DNA of 64,000 bases from positions 211,791,545 to 211,855,544 of the forward strand of contig NC_135785.1 in NCBI RefSeq assembly GCF_051106095.1. The letters run 5' to 3'. Positions 1 to 11,774 of the stretch are shown here, one piece after another. This stretch comes from Pogona vitticeps. Taxonomy: Eukaryota > Chordata > Lepidosauria > Squamata > Agamidae. The notes below the pieces were generated by a model that was not told the origin of the DNA, did not search any database, and saw nothing but the letters and a program-made list of their open reading frames with translations. Numbering within the stretch: the stretch's first letter is position 1; every line of letters starts with the position of its first letter. The translations under genes were made by a program, and so were the position numbers.

Positions 1-700
1 TTTTAAATACCCCACAAATTGCACAATGTGTCGCTGCTTTAAATAATTTGACCTCATATTGTCCAGTGCAAATCTCCTCCCAAACTTGACCTCACTAAAA
101 AAATGGGGGGGACATGGGGCGGTGTTATAGGCCATGGTCTACCCAAGCCTTTTCAACAGCAAAATGCAAAACATTTTTTGCAGGCAGCTTCACAGCTGCA
201 CCAGGTACTTGGAGCGACTGCTAAACTGCTTGTCCTGTTGGCTTCACTCCTCCAATGCACCAGCCTCTTGCTGCAATATCTCTGGTTGAGCCTGAGCTTC
301 CTGAGCCAACACCCTGAAATGGTAGAGCTTTTGGTGGGACAGGGTGTCACACAGCTCACATTTATGCCAAGGATATGGCAAGCCACTCAAAATATATCTC
401 AAATAGTGCAATGGAAAGGTTCACCAACTGTGTAACCCTCTGAGATTTTGTGAGGGTGTTTTCAGGTGGACCACAGCTGTGAAGTCACAGCAGAATTGGC
501 TGAATGTTGGCCCCAAGTCCTAGGGCTCCCAATATTGAAACAATATTGTAAGATCCCGGGTGACTTCAGAGTCACTCCACTCCATCAGCCTCCATCACTT
601 GAGGGTGACTCCACACCACTGTGTGAACATCATATATGACGCCAGTATTGGCCAATGTCAGCTCGTAGCCATTGGACTCCCCATATTGGACAAAATTCCA
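1..700. other. Unassigned sequence
   Basis: No gene or repeat family is recognised here. A 110-codon open frame at 103-435 lacks domain features and overlaps an open frame on the other strand, so I do not call it a gene. Confidence 0.5.
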
Positions 701-1375
701 AGAATGGGGAATCACAGGTGACTTCAAGTGGTACAAGAATTAGAAAAGGAATGGCAGATTACTATGCAAAAGATAATAATAACAGGGTTTCAGCAAGTAC
801 ATGAAGGTCTTAGCAAAATATAAGATCTGATGAAAGTGATGAAAGAGGGGACATTAGATGCCAAACAAAACTTAAATGAAGCTGCACAAACTTTAGAACC
901 GTTTTTATTGGGCATGACACCAGGTAACATAGATGGGATAGAGAGTTATCCAGTGACCTATGCAGCTTCCAAAATTAAAAAGCATTATGTTAAAAATCTC
1001 AAGAAAGAAACACTGAAACAAGAGAATCTTATTGTGAAAATATGGGAAGTGACAAAAATGGATATTCTGTCAGATGGGTTGAAAGACTGTTCAATTCAAA
1101 AGGAAACCGAACAATGGAATGTATTGTATAAATGGCAGCAGTAACCAGATAGTAACATAGAATTAAACTAAAATTAAATGATAAGATGAAAGCAGGAGGG
1201 TAATCAAACTGTGAAAAGCAAAAAGTTGATCTGTTATTGTAATATGAATTGATTGGATGATGGTATACTCTGTGTTCTCCTATCCCCCTAACCTTTTCCC
1301 CCCCTCTTCCCTCTTCCCCCCTACTTTTTGTATTCCCTACCCTGTCCTTAAATAAATACTTAAATAATAATTTAA
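700..1375 (+). repeat. Probable L1-type LINE 3' end
   Basis: A 104-codon open stretch (830-1144) ends in a lysine- and tryptophan-rich tail of the kind seen at the C-terminus of L1 ORF2 (KIWEV, then KMDILSDG, QWNVLYKW, stop). It is followed by a pyrimidine-rich untranslated segment (about 1280-1330) and an A-rich end. The layout fits a 5'-truncated L1 on the + strand. Family assignment is by resemblance only, and another LINE clade is possible. Confidence 0.45.
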
Positions 1376-1416
1376 AAAGTCATGCTGTTTCATTGGCCAA
1401 GCTGGCACTCCTTCCG

Positions 1417-2830
1417 TTTTTTTTTAAAATTTTTATTATTTTTAATTTAAAAAACATATACAACAACAAAAATACAAAAAAATTACAAATACTAGTGCTT
1501 ATTATAAACTAAATTCTAACATACACCCCATACCCACAAGACTCCATTTAACAATACAGTGGTGCCTCGCATAACGTTTGCTTCGTTTAACGTTTTTTTT
1601 GCTTAATGTTTATTTTTTCAGAGTCAGATTGTGCTTCGTATAACTTTTTTCCCTATGGGCGATTTTCACATAGCGATTTTGGGACCATGCTTCGCTTAAC
1701 GTTTTTGGTTTTAGGTCCCCTGCTTCACTTAAAGATGTTCATTTTTTCAATTACAAAAGTGTTTTAACATGTTGAAAAACGGTTTTAAATGCTTGGAATC
1801 GTTAGTGCACCTTCTAAAATGTGTGCATACTTAATTTGGCGTTGATCTGACTTTTCGTTAATTTTTTGTGAATTTTTTTCTCCCCCATAGGAAACAATGG
1901 AGCTGTCAGATTTTGACAGCTGTCAAAAGTTGGGGGGAAAAAATTCAGCATAAATTAACGAAAAGTCAGATCAAAGCCAAATTAACTTTTGCATCCGTTT
2001 TAGAGGGTGCAGAAGCTAATCCAAGCATTTAAAACCATTTTTGACCCTTTTATGACACACTTAAATTTGCAAAAATTGACTTCGCAAAGCCATTGAAATG
2101 TACTGAGTCGGCTTCAATACATTCCAATGGAGGAAACATTGTATCGTTTAACGATGTTTCCTATGGGTTTTTTCGCTTAAGGACGCCAATCCATGCCTAT
2201 TGGAACAGATTAACTGGTTTCCAATGCATTCCTATGGGAAATGGTGTTTCGCATAAAGTTTTTTTCACATAAGGGTTTTTTTTTTGGAACCAATTAAAAA
2301 CGTTATGCGAGGCACCACTGTATTTTAATTACGGACTACCTCTCCAAAACGGTATAGAGTATTCTTTAGAGGCTTTCCTCCTTCCTTTCACTAACACAAA
2401 TTCCACAAATTTACCCCAGATATCATAAAAATTGTTAGAACTTATTTCCCCTCTTTTTATTTTGAGTTCAATAGTCAATTTATCATTTAATGCAATGTCC
2501 CATACTTCAGAATACCAATCTTCTATGTTAATATCATTTTTGTCTTTCCAAAATCTAGCTATTAATATTCTAGCACTTGTCATAAAATTGGTGATTAATT
2601 CCTTCCAGTAATAATCCAAATCTGTGTTATCAAAAATTGACAATTTTCCTCATCACATTTCCAACACGCTTTGGGGTATGCTGGATTTATTATATTTAGT
2701 TTTACAGAAGTCAAATACCATCTTAAACAGATTTTGAAAAAAAAATTCCTTTATTCTTGTCGACATTAATCTTAAAACTCTCATCCTCCACATTTGTATC
2801 CAATCCTCTATTTTAATTTCTATTTTTAAA
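1417..2830 (-). mobile_element. L1 LINE 3' portion, split by a DNA transposon
   Basis: Read on the minus strand, 2830 down to 2329 encodes L1 ORF2 C-terminal sequence (ARILIARFWKD, IEDWYSEVWDIA, DKLTIELK). It is preceded by a cysteine-containing stretch in another frame (KACWKCDEENC) that looks like the L1 C-terminal CxxC region. The 3' untranslated part and A-rich tail continue at 1554-1417. The two parts are separated by the element at 1557-2320. The copy is 5'-truncated, frameshifted between its two open stretches, and abuts BovB sequence near 2835. Confidence 0.7.
1557..2320. mobile_element. Fold-back non-autonomous DNA transposon (mariner/Tigger-like)
   Basis: The ends form terminal inverted repeats starting CAGTGGTGCCTCGCATAACG, about 24 bp, flanked by TA on both sides (1555-1556 and 2321-2322). 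That is the target duplication of the Tc1/mariner/pogo superfamily. The inverted repeat symmetry continues inward, for example near 1790-1870 against 1940-2040, so most of the 764 bp can fold on itself around a short centre near 1905-1930. There is no transposase frame. It sits inside the antisense L1 and is therefore younger than that copy. Confidence 0.82.
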
Positions 2831-2841
2831 TCATAAAAATC

Positions 2842-3115
2842 AGCTACTCCATTTCTTCTACGGGATTCTTGCCCACAATAGTAGATATGATAATCGTTTG
2901 AATTGAATTTGCCCATTCTCGTCCATTTTTTTCACTGACACCCAGGATATCAATGTTTATTCTTGCCATCTCCTGTTTGACCACATCTAGCTTACCAAGG
3001 TTCATAGATCTTACATTCCCGGTTCCTATGCAGTATTTTTCTTTGCAGCACTGGACTTTCCTTTCACTTCCAGGTGTGTCCGCAGCTGAGCATCCTTTTG
3101 GCTTTTTAAAATTGT
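2842..3115 (-). mobile_element. BovB/RTE LINE 5' fragment (endonuclease)
   Basis: On the minus strand this encodes the N-terminal endonuclease region of BovB: GNVRSMNLGKLDVVKQEMA, then INIDILGVSE, KWTRMGKFNSNDYHIYYCGQ and RRRNGVA. These strings are characteristic of BovB/RTE. The fragment ends abruptly next to L1 sequence at about 2840. It is about 90 codons and clearly a dead piece. Confidence 0.8.
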
Positions 3116-3924
3116 CAGCTGGTTCATTTTATTGATTTTGAAAGAAGTTGGAAAGAAAAACAGCCATGTTCCTGACAGAAGTGATGAGATATAAGCACAA
3201 ATAGTGCTTCAGTAGAAGTATTGATTAAAAATTTCTGTTGATCAGGTTGATGGGATATCACCTAAATTTCATTCAGATTTCAACCACAGATTGCACAATA
3301 TATCTAAAAGGGGAATGAACTAATTTTTTTCCATATTTTCCTTTCTAAGCTATAAATATCTGTAGTGTCTCCATGAAAGTTTTTCCAGCTGCAATCATTC
3401 CAGATATTCTTATTGAATTTATAGAGATTATTTTACAGTTGTCAGTCACTGAGGTGGCAAAAGCAGGGATGACTCACATGGACATGTGAGAGCTATAGAG
3501 CATACAAGCAGAGCTATAACTAGAGGTTTTGTTGCCTGAGGTCATGTGGGATCAGCATACTTTAGAAATGGAGAGGAACACCATATTGGTTCTGTGCTGG
3601 ACCTGCCTGTTTTGTGTTTATTTCTGCCTGGGGAGGAGTAGCCTGGAGGAGGTATACAGATGGGTTTGTGGCCTTCAAATGCTAACAGATAGTTCCATGC
3701 TATTCCAATAGATGTTTTCCCCTCTGAATGTTAATTAAAACCCCTCTTGCACCACCTTGATTTGAGTTCTGCATCCAACCAATTTCCCAAGCACCTTAAG
3801 AGCTGGAAAAGTCCATTCATAATGTGCACCTCTACAACATGCACACAGATCCATACTTACCACTATTCCACTTTGTCTGGATCCAGTTTTGTTTTATTAA
3901 TCCTGTCCAGAGCTTGAAAATATT
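3116..3924. other. Unassigned sequence
   Basis: I see no gene and no recognised repeat. The short open frame at 3529-3711 has no supporting features. Confidence 0.5.
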
Positions 3925-4440
3925 TCTCCTTCTCCTCCTTCTCCTCATTATTCTTATCATGTATTTAATTTGTCTATGCCCATCTAGCTATTAAGCTTAC
4001 TCTGGGTGGTTCACAGCAAAAGCACATTAAATAATATCCAGAAACATAACAACAATGTAAAATCAGAATAAACAAATATCAGCCAATTAAACTTGAAAAG
4101 AAAAGACAACAGAAAACACTTAGACTGTAGAAGCAACATGGCAGGCTTGGTAATTTAACAGTTGGAAGAACATCTGTGCTCTATTCATTTGAATCTTGAA
4201 ATGCCTGCCTAAATAGACAAGTTTTCAAAAGTCTCTTAAAGGCCCCCAGTGAAGGAGCCAGGCAGATCTTCGGTGGGAGTTTATTCCAGTGATATTGCAC
4301 AACCACCAAGAAGGTCGGATGCTTGGTCTTTTCTCTTCAGGCTACTCTCAGGTCCAAAGTCCTCAACTGCCTGGCCTGGGATGATTGACTAGGTCAATTG
4401 CAGTGGAATTCTGGAACATTATGAAGCTCTGATCTTGCTT
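3925..4440 (-). mobile_element. L2-like LINE 3' end, antisense
   Basis: The reverse complement gives the C-terminal region typical of this family (WNKLPPKICLAPSLGAFKR-like, LKTCLFRQAFQ-like), then untranslated DNA, then a degraded version of the tail motif (ACCACCCAGAGTAAGCTTA, then TAGATGGGCATA). It is an old, 5'-truncated copy that looks much more diverged than the element at 31.6-36.5 kb. Confidence 0.6.
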
Positions 4441-4489
4441 ACAAATGCCAAATACTAGTTACTAGTTGTAGCGTTCACCCTTTGTTATG

Positions 4490-4920
4490 TATAAGTCATG
4501 TATTATTCATGTTGAGGCAAATGTGATGGAGAGGCAGAGCAGAGAGAGAGGTTAAAAGGCGGAGCCTGAGAGGAGAAGAATCAATCAGAAGAGAGAGCCA
4601 GTAAGTTAGTCAGAGGCAGAGGCAGAAGAGACAGAGATTGAGTTAGAGACTGGTTAAGATAAATAGAGAAGGTGGAAATTATATGGCAAGAGAATAGTAT
4701 GTACATCTGAAGAACTTCTGTGATTATTAAATTGACTTCACTTTAATAAATAAGTTTTGTTTGCATTCACCATACAAGTGTCTGATGAGACGTCATTTAT
4801 TTTGTGGATTGTGAAAGGAATTCACTGCCATTCCAGTGGCAGTGAAAGGAAAATGACTGGAACCTTTGTGAGGGTACAAAACGTAGGTGCCTCAAGGAGG
4901 TGAACATCACACTGGTAGAG
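4490..4920 (+). repeat. Possible solo LTR-type fossil
   Basis: A block starting near a TGTT, with a purine-rich middle, a polyadenylation-like AATAAA near 4745 and a downstream T-rich stretch, resembles a solitary LTR. I could not define both ends or a target duplication, and no internal coding region is present. It could be an unrelated unique sequence. Confidence 0.25.
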
Positions 4921-5424
4921 CCTGCAGCTCCTATAAAACATGTTTTATCATTATCAATGACTTTTTGTTTGTTTTAGATGGGAGGTAGGCATTCATTATG
5001 CTCCCCCCCTCCGAGGACTGTATACAGCCAATTGGTTGAGAGTGACCTCTGCAGGAACATATAGATTTCCCTCTGCTTTCGTCTTCATGCACTCATCTAC
5101 ATGTTCCTGCACACACACTTGGGCTCATTTACCCTCAGTGTGTAGGGATAAGGTGGATGAAGGCAGAAATTATTTTGATGGTGGGAAAGGCCTTGAAGAA
5201 TGTGAATTATCTAGATCCATATGAGGCATTTATATCCTAGCCAAAAAATGACAACATCACAGGCTGTAGCCATGTTAAACATGTTGAGAACATCATAGAG
5301 GTAGGTTTGTGACCTCTGTTGTGGGGGGGGGGGGGGAGAAAGAAGAAAATATATCTCCCTTTCACATTGGAGGCCACAAGCAGACACAATTGCAAACAAG
5401 GTGGTTGGCAGATGCTGAGATGTA

Positions 5425-5543
5425 AATAAAGTCCCAGGTGAAAGGTGTAGGTAGTTCAGAAGTGGGCAATAAAGTCCCAGGTGAAAGGTGTAGGTAGTTC
5501 AGAAGTGGGCAATAAAGTCCCAGGTGAAAGGTGTAGGTAGTTC
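5425..5543. repeat. 43-bp tandem repeat, about 2.8 copies
   Basis: Units start at 5425, 5468 and 5511 with AATAAAGTCCCAGGTGAAAG. The spacing is exactly 43 bp and the first two units appear identical. The third breaks off after 33 bp. It is a minisatellite with no sign of function. Confidence 0.95.
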
Positions 5544-5775
5544 TAAGGGTTGGGGGACAATAGCGATCCATCCTGGACCTTGAGCTCCCCCCAATCCTTC
5601 AGAAACCTATGGGTACAAAATTCCAGTTTTTCCAGAGAAACTGTACCTTTATCTGTAAGGTATCTACAGCAGATCTAGGTGATGTGATATCTTAAACTCT
5701 CATTTGAAATTTCTGAAATTTGAATTTAGGAACATTGTAAGTATCCCTTAATAGTCAGAAACTTGCTTTGAAAGA

Positions 5776-6589
<814 letters not shown>

Positions 6590-7670
6590 GACCTTGAGCT
6601 AGACATCCTGGAGAGTGAAGTCAAGTGGGCCTTAGAAAGCACAGCTAACAACAAGGCCAGTGGAGATGATGGCATTCCATTTGAACTATTTAAAATCTTA
6701 AAATATGATGCTGTTAAGGTGCTACACTCAATATGCCAGCAAGTTTGGAAAACTCAGCAGTGGCCAGAGGATTGAAAAGATCAGTCTACATCCCAATCCC
6801 AAAGAAGGGCAATGCCAAAGAATGCTCAAACTACCGTACAATTGCACTCATTTAACACACTAGCAAGGTTGTGCTCAAAATCCTACATGGTAGGCTTCAG
6901 CAGTACAGTGGTGCCTCGCTTAACGATTATCTCGTTAAATGATGAATTTGCTTGAAGATGAGGATTTTGCAATCACTTCAAAACATCTTCATCAACATCA
7001 AAAAAGCGAAGATCATGGCCACTGGTCCCATCACCTCCTGGCAAATAGGAGGGAAATATATGGAGGCAGTGACAGATTTTACTTTCTTGGGCTCGCTCCA
7101 TGATCACTGCAGATGGTGACAGCAGCCACGAAATTAAAAGATGGCTACTTCTTGGGAGGAAAGTGATGACAAACCTAGACAGCATCTTAAAAAGCAGAGA
7201 CATTACCTTGCCGACAAAAGTCCGCATAGTTAAAGCTATGGTTTTTCCAGTAGTGATGTATGGAAGTGAAAACTGGACCATAAAGAAGGCTGACTGCTGA
7301 AGAATTGATGCTTTTGAATTGTGGTGCTGGAGAAGACTCTTGAGAGTCCCCTGGACTGCAAAGAGAACAAACCAATCCATTCTGAAAGAAATCAATCCTG
7401 AGTGCTCACTGGACAGATCCTGAAGCTGAGGCTCCAGTACTTTGCCCATGTCATGAGAAGAGAAGATTCCCTGGAAAAGACGCTGATGTTGGGAAAGTGT
7501 GAAGGCAAGAGGAGAAGGGGACAACAGAGGACAAGATGGTTGGAGAGTGTCATCAAAGCTACCAACATGAATTTGACCAAACTCCGGGAGGCAGTGGAAG
7601 ACAGGAGGGCCTGGTGTACTCTGGTCCATGGGGTCACGAAGAGTTGGACACAACTTAATAACTAAAGAAC
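6590..7670 (+). mobile_element. BovB/RTE LINE, internally deleted
   Basis: The + strand encodes classical BovB reverse transcriptase and C-terminal sequence with stops and frame changes: KALESTANNKASGDDGIPFE, YIPIPKKGNAKECSNYRT, then after an interruption VMYGSENWTIKKA, HVMRREDSLEKTLMLGK and RRRGQQRTRWLESV. It ends with GGGGTCACGAAGAGTTGGAC and a short AACTAAAGAACAACA tail typical of BovB. About 700 bp, including the YADD-type core, is missing around 6905-6985, where a DNA transposon remnant sits. The 5' half is absent. It is an inactive copy. Confidence 0.92.
6906..6980 (+). mobile_element. Remnant of a Tigger-like element inside BovB
   Basis: Starts with CAGTGGTGCCTCGCTTAACG directly after a TA, matching the terminal repeat of the element at 1557-2320, but no right end is present. 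It marks the point where the BovB copy has lost its central part. Confidence 0.65.
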
Positions 7671-7679
7671 AACAGTTGT

Positions 7680-9280
7680 GACTTATTACTGAATTTCAGA
7701 CACTGAATAAGATGAAGGACCAGCATTTTCTAACTTTCCAGTCCCTGTAAGTAGATGGACTACTCTGGGGTGAGATCAGACATCAGTGTATCACCTGATG
7801 AGCCCAGTTTTGTTGTCCATATCCTGTCTCCCAAAACACTGTATAGGTACTACTAGAAGGATGTAGAATCAGGTCTTCACCTCTCCTCTCAGCCCCATGT
7901 TACTTTCGTAACAGCTTTCTGGGAGCATGGTCCCCGAAGTTTACACACTTTTTTTCTTTGCCTCCTTTTCATTGGCCTAACAAACATATCACCTTTGTAT
8001 GGGTTTTGGAATCAGTTTTGTTCCTGTACAGCTACTCCTGCTTTTATCCACAGACTCTGAACTGTGAGTCATTTTTATCAAAGTCAGCTATAAATCAGAA
8101 CTTAGCAGCTTAGCAATGGCTGCTCTTTATTCCATTCATTTCTTTGTATTTCCTACTATGTGGAAGATTTACCCACAAACAGTTATGTATAAAATAGTAC
8201 TGTACAATTTCAATCATCTTCCTAACAACACACAAAATAAGCTGAAAACAAAGGACAAGTAAAAACAGATGTTGGCTCTGGCAGTGTAAAGTTTGCAGAA
8301 CTCACCCACCTTTTCATTGCCAGTTTAGCCAAAAAGAATGGATGCAGTCTTGATATATAATATCTGGAGAGAATAATAAAAGCTACCTGCCTATCAGATG
8401 AATGAGATTAATTATAGCTTCCCTTTCTCTGCTTGTAAGTTCTGGTCTACTGCTCCTTCATAATAATTTGTCTGTGTCTTGCTATTCGTGCAGTAGTCAA
8501 GGCAATAGAAGTTGAGAGCTTTTTTAATTATTATTTCAGAAACTTTCATTATAAGGCTGATAAACTCTGAGATGCATACCAGTATGCTAAAATACAGCTT
8601 TCCTGTTAACCTAATAGAAGCCAGTATACCAATGTTATTCTTAATTTCATTTTATTTTTATCATATATTTTTAGAAATATTTACTTATTTACTTTTTTTC
8701 CAGGGAGTTCTAGATCATTCGGTAGCTAGGAAAATACTTGAAGCCTGTTGAAATGCAGCCAAATTTATTCATGTTGTAAGATCGGCAGCTCCAGTAAAGC
8801 TGTAACAGAAATGAATTAGGTTATTTTTTAAATTATTTTTTGCCATGGCAGCAAGAATGAAGATGTATTATCTTCCACAGAGATTCACATGCTTGAGGAG
8901 AAGCCAAGGCTTACTACAAAGAATTATAAAGCTTAAATTTGCCATTGATTCCTATTGTTCAGTCTGGAAAATTGTGCTGAGAATTCCTTCCTGATCCACA
9001 TTCCACATAGTTTTCCTTGAGGGTCATCTTTCAACATAAGAGAGAACATATTACCAGGGGGTCCTGGAATATAAAGTTCAACATGAGGATCAAAAAAAAA
9101 CCCCTTGAGTCCCAAGGTGGTCTATTTCACATGACCAGCAAACTCACTTGGGGATTCTGGCAGTTTGAAATGCCAGAAACCGGCAGCTTATTGTGTAGTG
9201 TCTGAGAGACCTCAGGCATAATGTATCTTGACAAGATCATTTCACAGTGTGTAGGGCACTGCTGTGTTCTATGTTTTTAA
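7680..9280. other. Unassigned AT-rich sequence
   Basis: I see no gene, RNA or recognised repeat in this stretch. Confidence 0.55.
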
Positions 9281-9284
9281 AAAT

Positions 9285-9390
9285 GGCATTATTATGTTGT
9301 TGTTTATTGTTGTAAGCCGCCTAGAGTAATCTTGGTTGATTAGATAGGCGGGATATAAATAAAATAAATAAATAAATAAATAAATAAATT
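9285..9390 (+). repeat. L2-like LINE 3' tail
   Basis: The motif GTAAGCCGCCTAGAGTAATC, then TAGATAGGCGGGATATAAAT and (AAAT)n, is the same 3' end seen in the full-length element at 36425-36506. Only about 100 bp remain, so this is a severely 5'-truncated insertion. Confidence 0.85.
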
Positions 9391-9590
9391 CATAAGTTAT
9401 ATAAGGCAAGGAGGCGTTTGGGAGGCATAGAAGACAAGTAAGGGGCCACCACCACAGCTGCCCATAATTCATCTTAAAATATCTCTTGCACATTATTTCA
9501 CCTGCAATTAAACAGAGAGAACCTAGGCACCCCAAAAACTCAAACTTCCACTTTTCCAAATTTGAGGATTTACAGTTCAACTGTTTTTAC

Positions 9591-9591
9591 G

Positions 9592-9644
<53 letters not shown>

Positions 9645-9646
9645 GC
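9591..9646. repeat. (GTGC)n microsatellite
   Basis: A tetranucleotide tract of about 13 units in a region otherwise poor in CpG. Confidence 0.97.
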
Positions 9647-9649
9647 AGT

Positions 9650-10149
9650 ATTGGGGCTAGATGTCAACATAGTTATTACTAACCTGGACTTTTCCCCACT
9701 AACTCTGTTTTGTGCATGTCTACCAAAGAGTAGCCCCATGTGCAACCACTTTCTCACCTGAAAAATCTCAGTTTACAGCCCCAGAAAAGTTCTGTTCACT
9801 TCCATGAAGGACATTTATAGATTACATACTCTCAGTGACTAGACACAAAAGCAGCAGAAGCTTGCTGGCAGATGAGAAACTCCTGTGAGCTGCATCCACC
9901 CCACAAACATAAATAGAACTGTCGTCTTAGTCACTGAATGGGAAGATGCAACTGTCTGATTTCAGGTGCTGTGATACCTGCTGTGATATCTCAGTCAACC
10001 AAACCTGTTATTAAAACTTCTTCTTGTGTGCTTTTTTGATGGGGGAGGGGTAGAATGTTCCCCAAAAAATGCATCATGAAAATATGGCAAAAGAGGATAT
10101 AGATTTCCATAAGATTTGCATATGCTAAATCATATGTATACTTGCAAAT
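9650..10149. other. Unassigned sequence
   Basis: No gene or repeat recognised. Confidence 0.5.
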
Positions 10150-11640
10150 TTATATTTCTTTAGGGGGTACTCTTTGGACAGGTTAGGGGATTGTCTCCCT
10201 GAACTGGATGGTGTAACCCAGTGGTCAGGGAACAGGGGTAAATTACCCCAAATGGGGTAAAAATGAAAATCCTGGGGGTAATGAGGATGGTCACAGCAAG
10301 CATTTTACCCCTGTGAATTTTATCTCCAATGATGCTGTGTGTAGGTGGGCGTTCCATCGCGGGGAGAGTGAACCCCGGTGAGGAATGGCACAGGGCACCC
10401 GCCTGCCCTCCTCGCCTCCAAAGGGGAGGGGAGGGCGGCATACCAGGACTCTTTGCCCGGCGGAGCCCTCGCTGGGGCTCTCCTTCCTGCCTGCGCCCAC
10501 CTGCCCGGTGCGCTGGCAAGGATGTCCCCTTCCCACCCCGCCTCACCTAAGCTCATGGCCAGTGGACCTGCCGGACCTGCGGCGCCCGCCTCCCTTCGCC
10601 AAGGACGCGCTTTCCCAGTGGTGTGGCAGCTCTAGACTGGCTGCCTGGACAGGTCCCGGGTGAGCGAAGAGGTAGGGTGGGGGTCGGCTGCGGATGGCAA
10701 GAGCCAAGGGGGGTAATGTCAACACATATAAATTTGGGGGGGGGGGTAAAAGGTAAAAAAGTTCCCTGACCTCTGGTGTAACCATTCCTCTTGGAGAGTT
10801 TGAAACCTGGGCATGTTCCTAAATCCAGTCCTTTTGTGGGAATATTAGATTGCAGGCATGACTAGATCAGCCTTTAATCAATTTAGGCTGATTGCCCAGC
10901 TGTGCCTCTACCTGGACGAAGGATCCCTGAAGATGCTGGCTCATGCATTGGTGATCTTGAAAATTGACTACTGTACTGCTCTCTATGTGGGGCTTCCCTT
11001 GAAGTTGACCTGGAAACTACAGTAGGTTGAAAATGTAGCTGCCAGACTGCTGTTGGATGTGAACAAGTTTGATCACATCTCTCCAGTCCTGGCTTGTCTG
11101 CATTGGCTTCTTGTGCTGTTCCAAGTCAGGTTCAAGATTTTGGTTCTTACCAATAAAGCTCTGAATGATTTAGGACCTTGTTACTTATCAGAGCACCTTT
11201 TCCTAACAACATCAGCCTGTGCCACTCAATCCTCACAGGCCATTCTCTTCTGGGTTGCCAGAAAGAGAGACGCCAACAAGACACTCGCAAGAAATTGAGC
11301 CTTCTTGGTTGTGGTGCCATCCTTATAGAATGGGCTCCCGGTAAATCTGCACCAGGTCCTGCTCCCTCCCAGCTTTTAAGAGGATACTCAAGACAAGGTT
11401 ATTTACAGAAGCTTTTAGGGGCAGCCTCTCTTGAGCCACAGCACATTTCTGCTGCCTGTCCCAGCATCATTTAAGTTTCGATTTTAGGTTATATTTTACA
11501 TTTATTGGATTAAATTTTGGATATTTTTCTTTGTTTTATTGCTAATGATCTGCAATTATATTGTTGGATTTTCTACTGATTGTGAACAGCCCAGAGTAGT
11601 GCCTGGCACAAATCAGGTGGTATACAGATGATATACAAGC
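10150..11640 (+). mobile_element. L2-like LINE copy, interrupted
   Basis: From 10785 the + strand follows the C-terminal half of L2-like ORF2 with many stops: an ALVI...LDYC-like segment (10940-10985), LYVGLPLKLTWKL-like (10985-11025), the HISPVLACLHWLLVLFQVRF segment near 11080-11130 and a TNKALNDLGPCYLSEHL segment at about 11150-11200. Its degraded tail (CAGCCCAGAGTAGTGCC) ends near 11640. The same copy appears to extend left of the hAT-type element, at 10150-10218. It is old and inactive. Confidence 0.75.
10219..10775. mobile_element. Non-autonomous hAT-type element, 557 bp, with 8-bp target duplication
   Basis: Terminal inverted repeats CAGTGGTCAGGGAAC (left) and GTTCCCTGACCTCTG (right) match at 14 of 15 positions. 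The 8-mer GTGTAACC lies directly outside both ends (10211-10218 and 10776-10783). CAGTGG ends with an 8-bp duplication identify the hAT superfamily. Inside, the ends carry G/C-run AT-rich arms (GGGGTAA, TTACCCC) and the middle (10330-10690) is strikingly GC- and CpG-rich. There is no transposase frame. It was inserted into an older L2-like copy. Confidence 0.93.
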
Positions 11641-11661
11641 ATATAAAATGCATGCACGCAT

Positions 11662-11700
<39 letters not shown>

Positions 11701-11772
11701 CACACACATACATACATACATACATACATACATACATACATACATACATACATACATACATACATACATCCT
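11641..11772. repeat. Compound (GCAC)n-(ACAT)n microsatellite
   Basis: About 60 bp of GCAC units passes through a short CACA stretch into about 70 bp of ATAC units. It lies directly at the 3' end of the L2-like copy and probably grew from its tail. The open frames read through it are artefacts. Confidence 0.95.
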
Positions 11773-11774
11773 GT

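Noticed and set aside
4490-4920. Full retroviral or LTR-element insertion
   Set aside because: Only one LTR-like block is suggested, with no internal coding region or second end. It is kept as a low-confidence fossil only.
5425-5543. CRISPR-like array
   Set aside because: Units are directly contiguous with no unique spacers. This is a minisatellite in a vertebrate genome.
7100-7665. Plus-strand frames with LVHGVTKSWTQLNN-like ends as a host gene
   Set aside because: They are the BovB C-terminus, and the minus-strand frames opposite are shadows.
10160-10785. Small CpG-rich genes on either strand
   Set aside because: All frames lie inside the hAT-type element defined by terminal repeats and 8-bp duplications. 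Their length is due to GC content.
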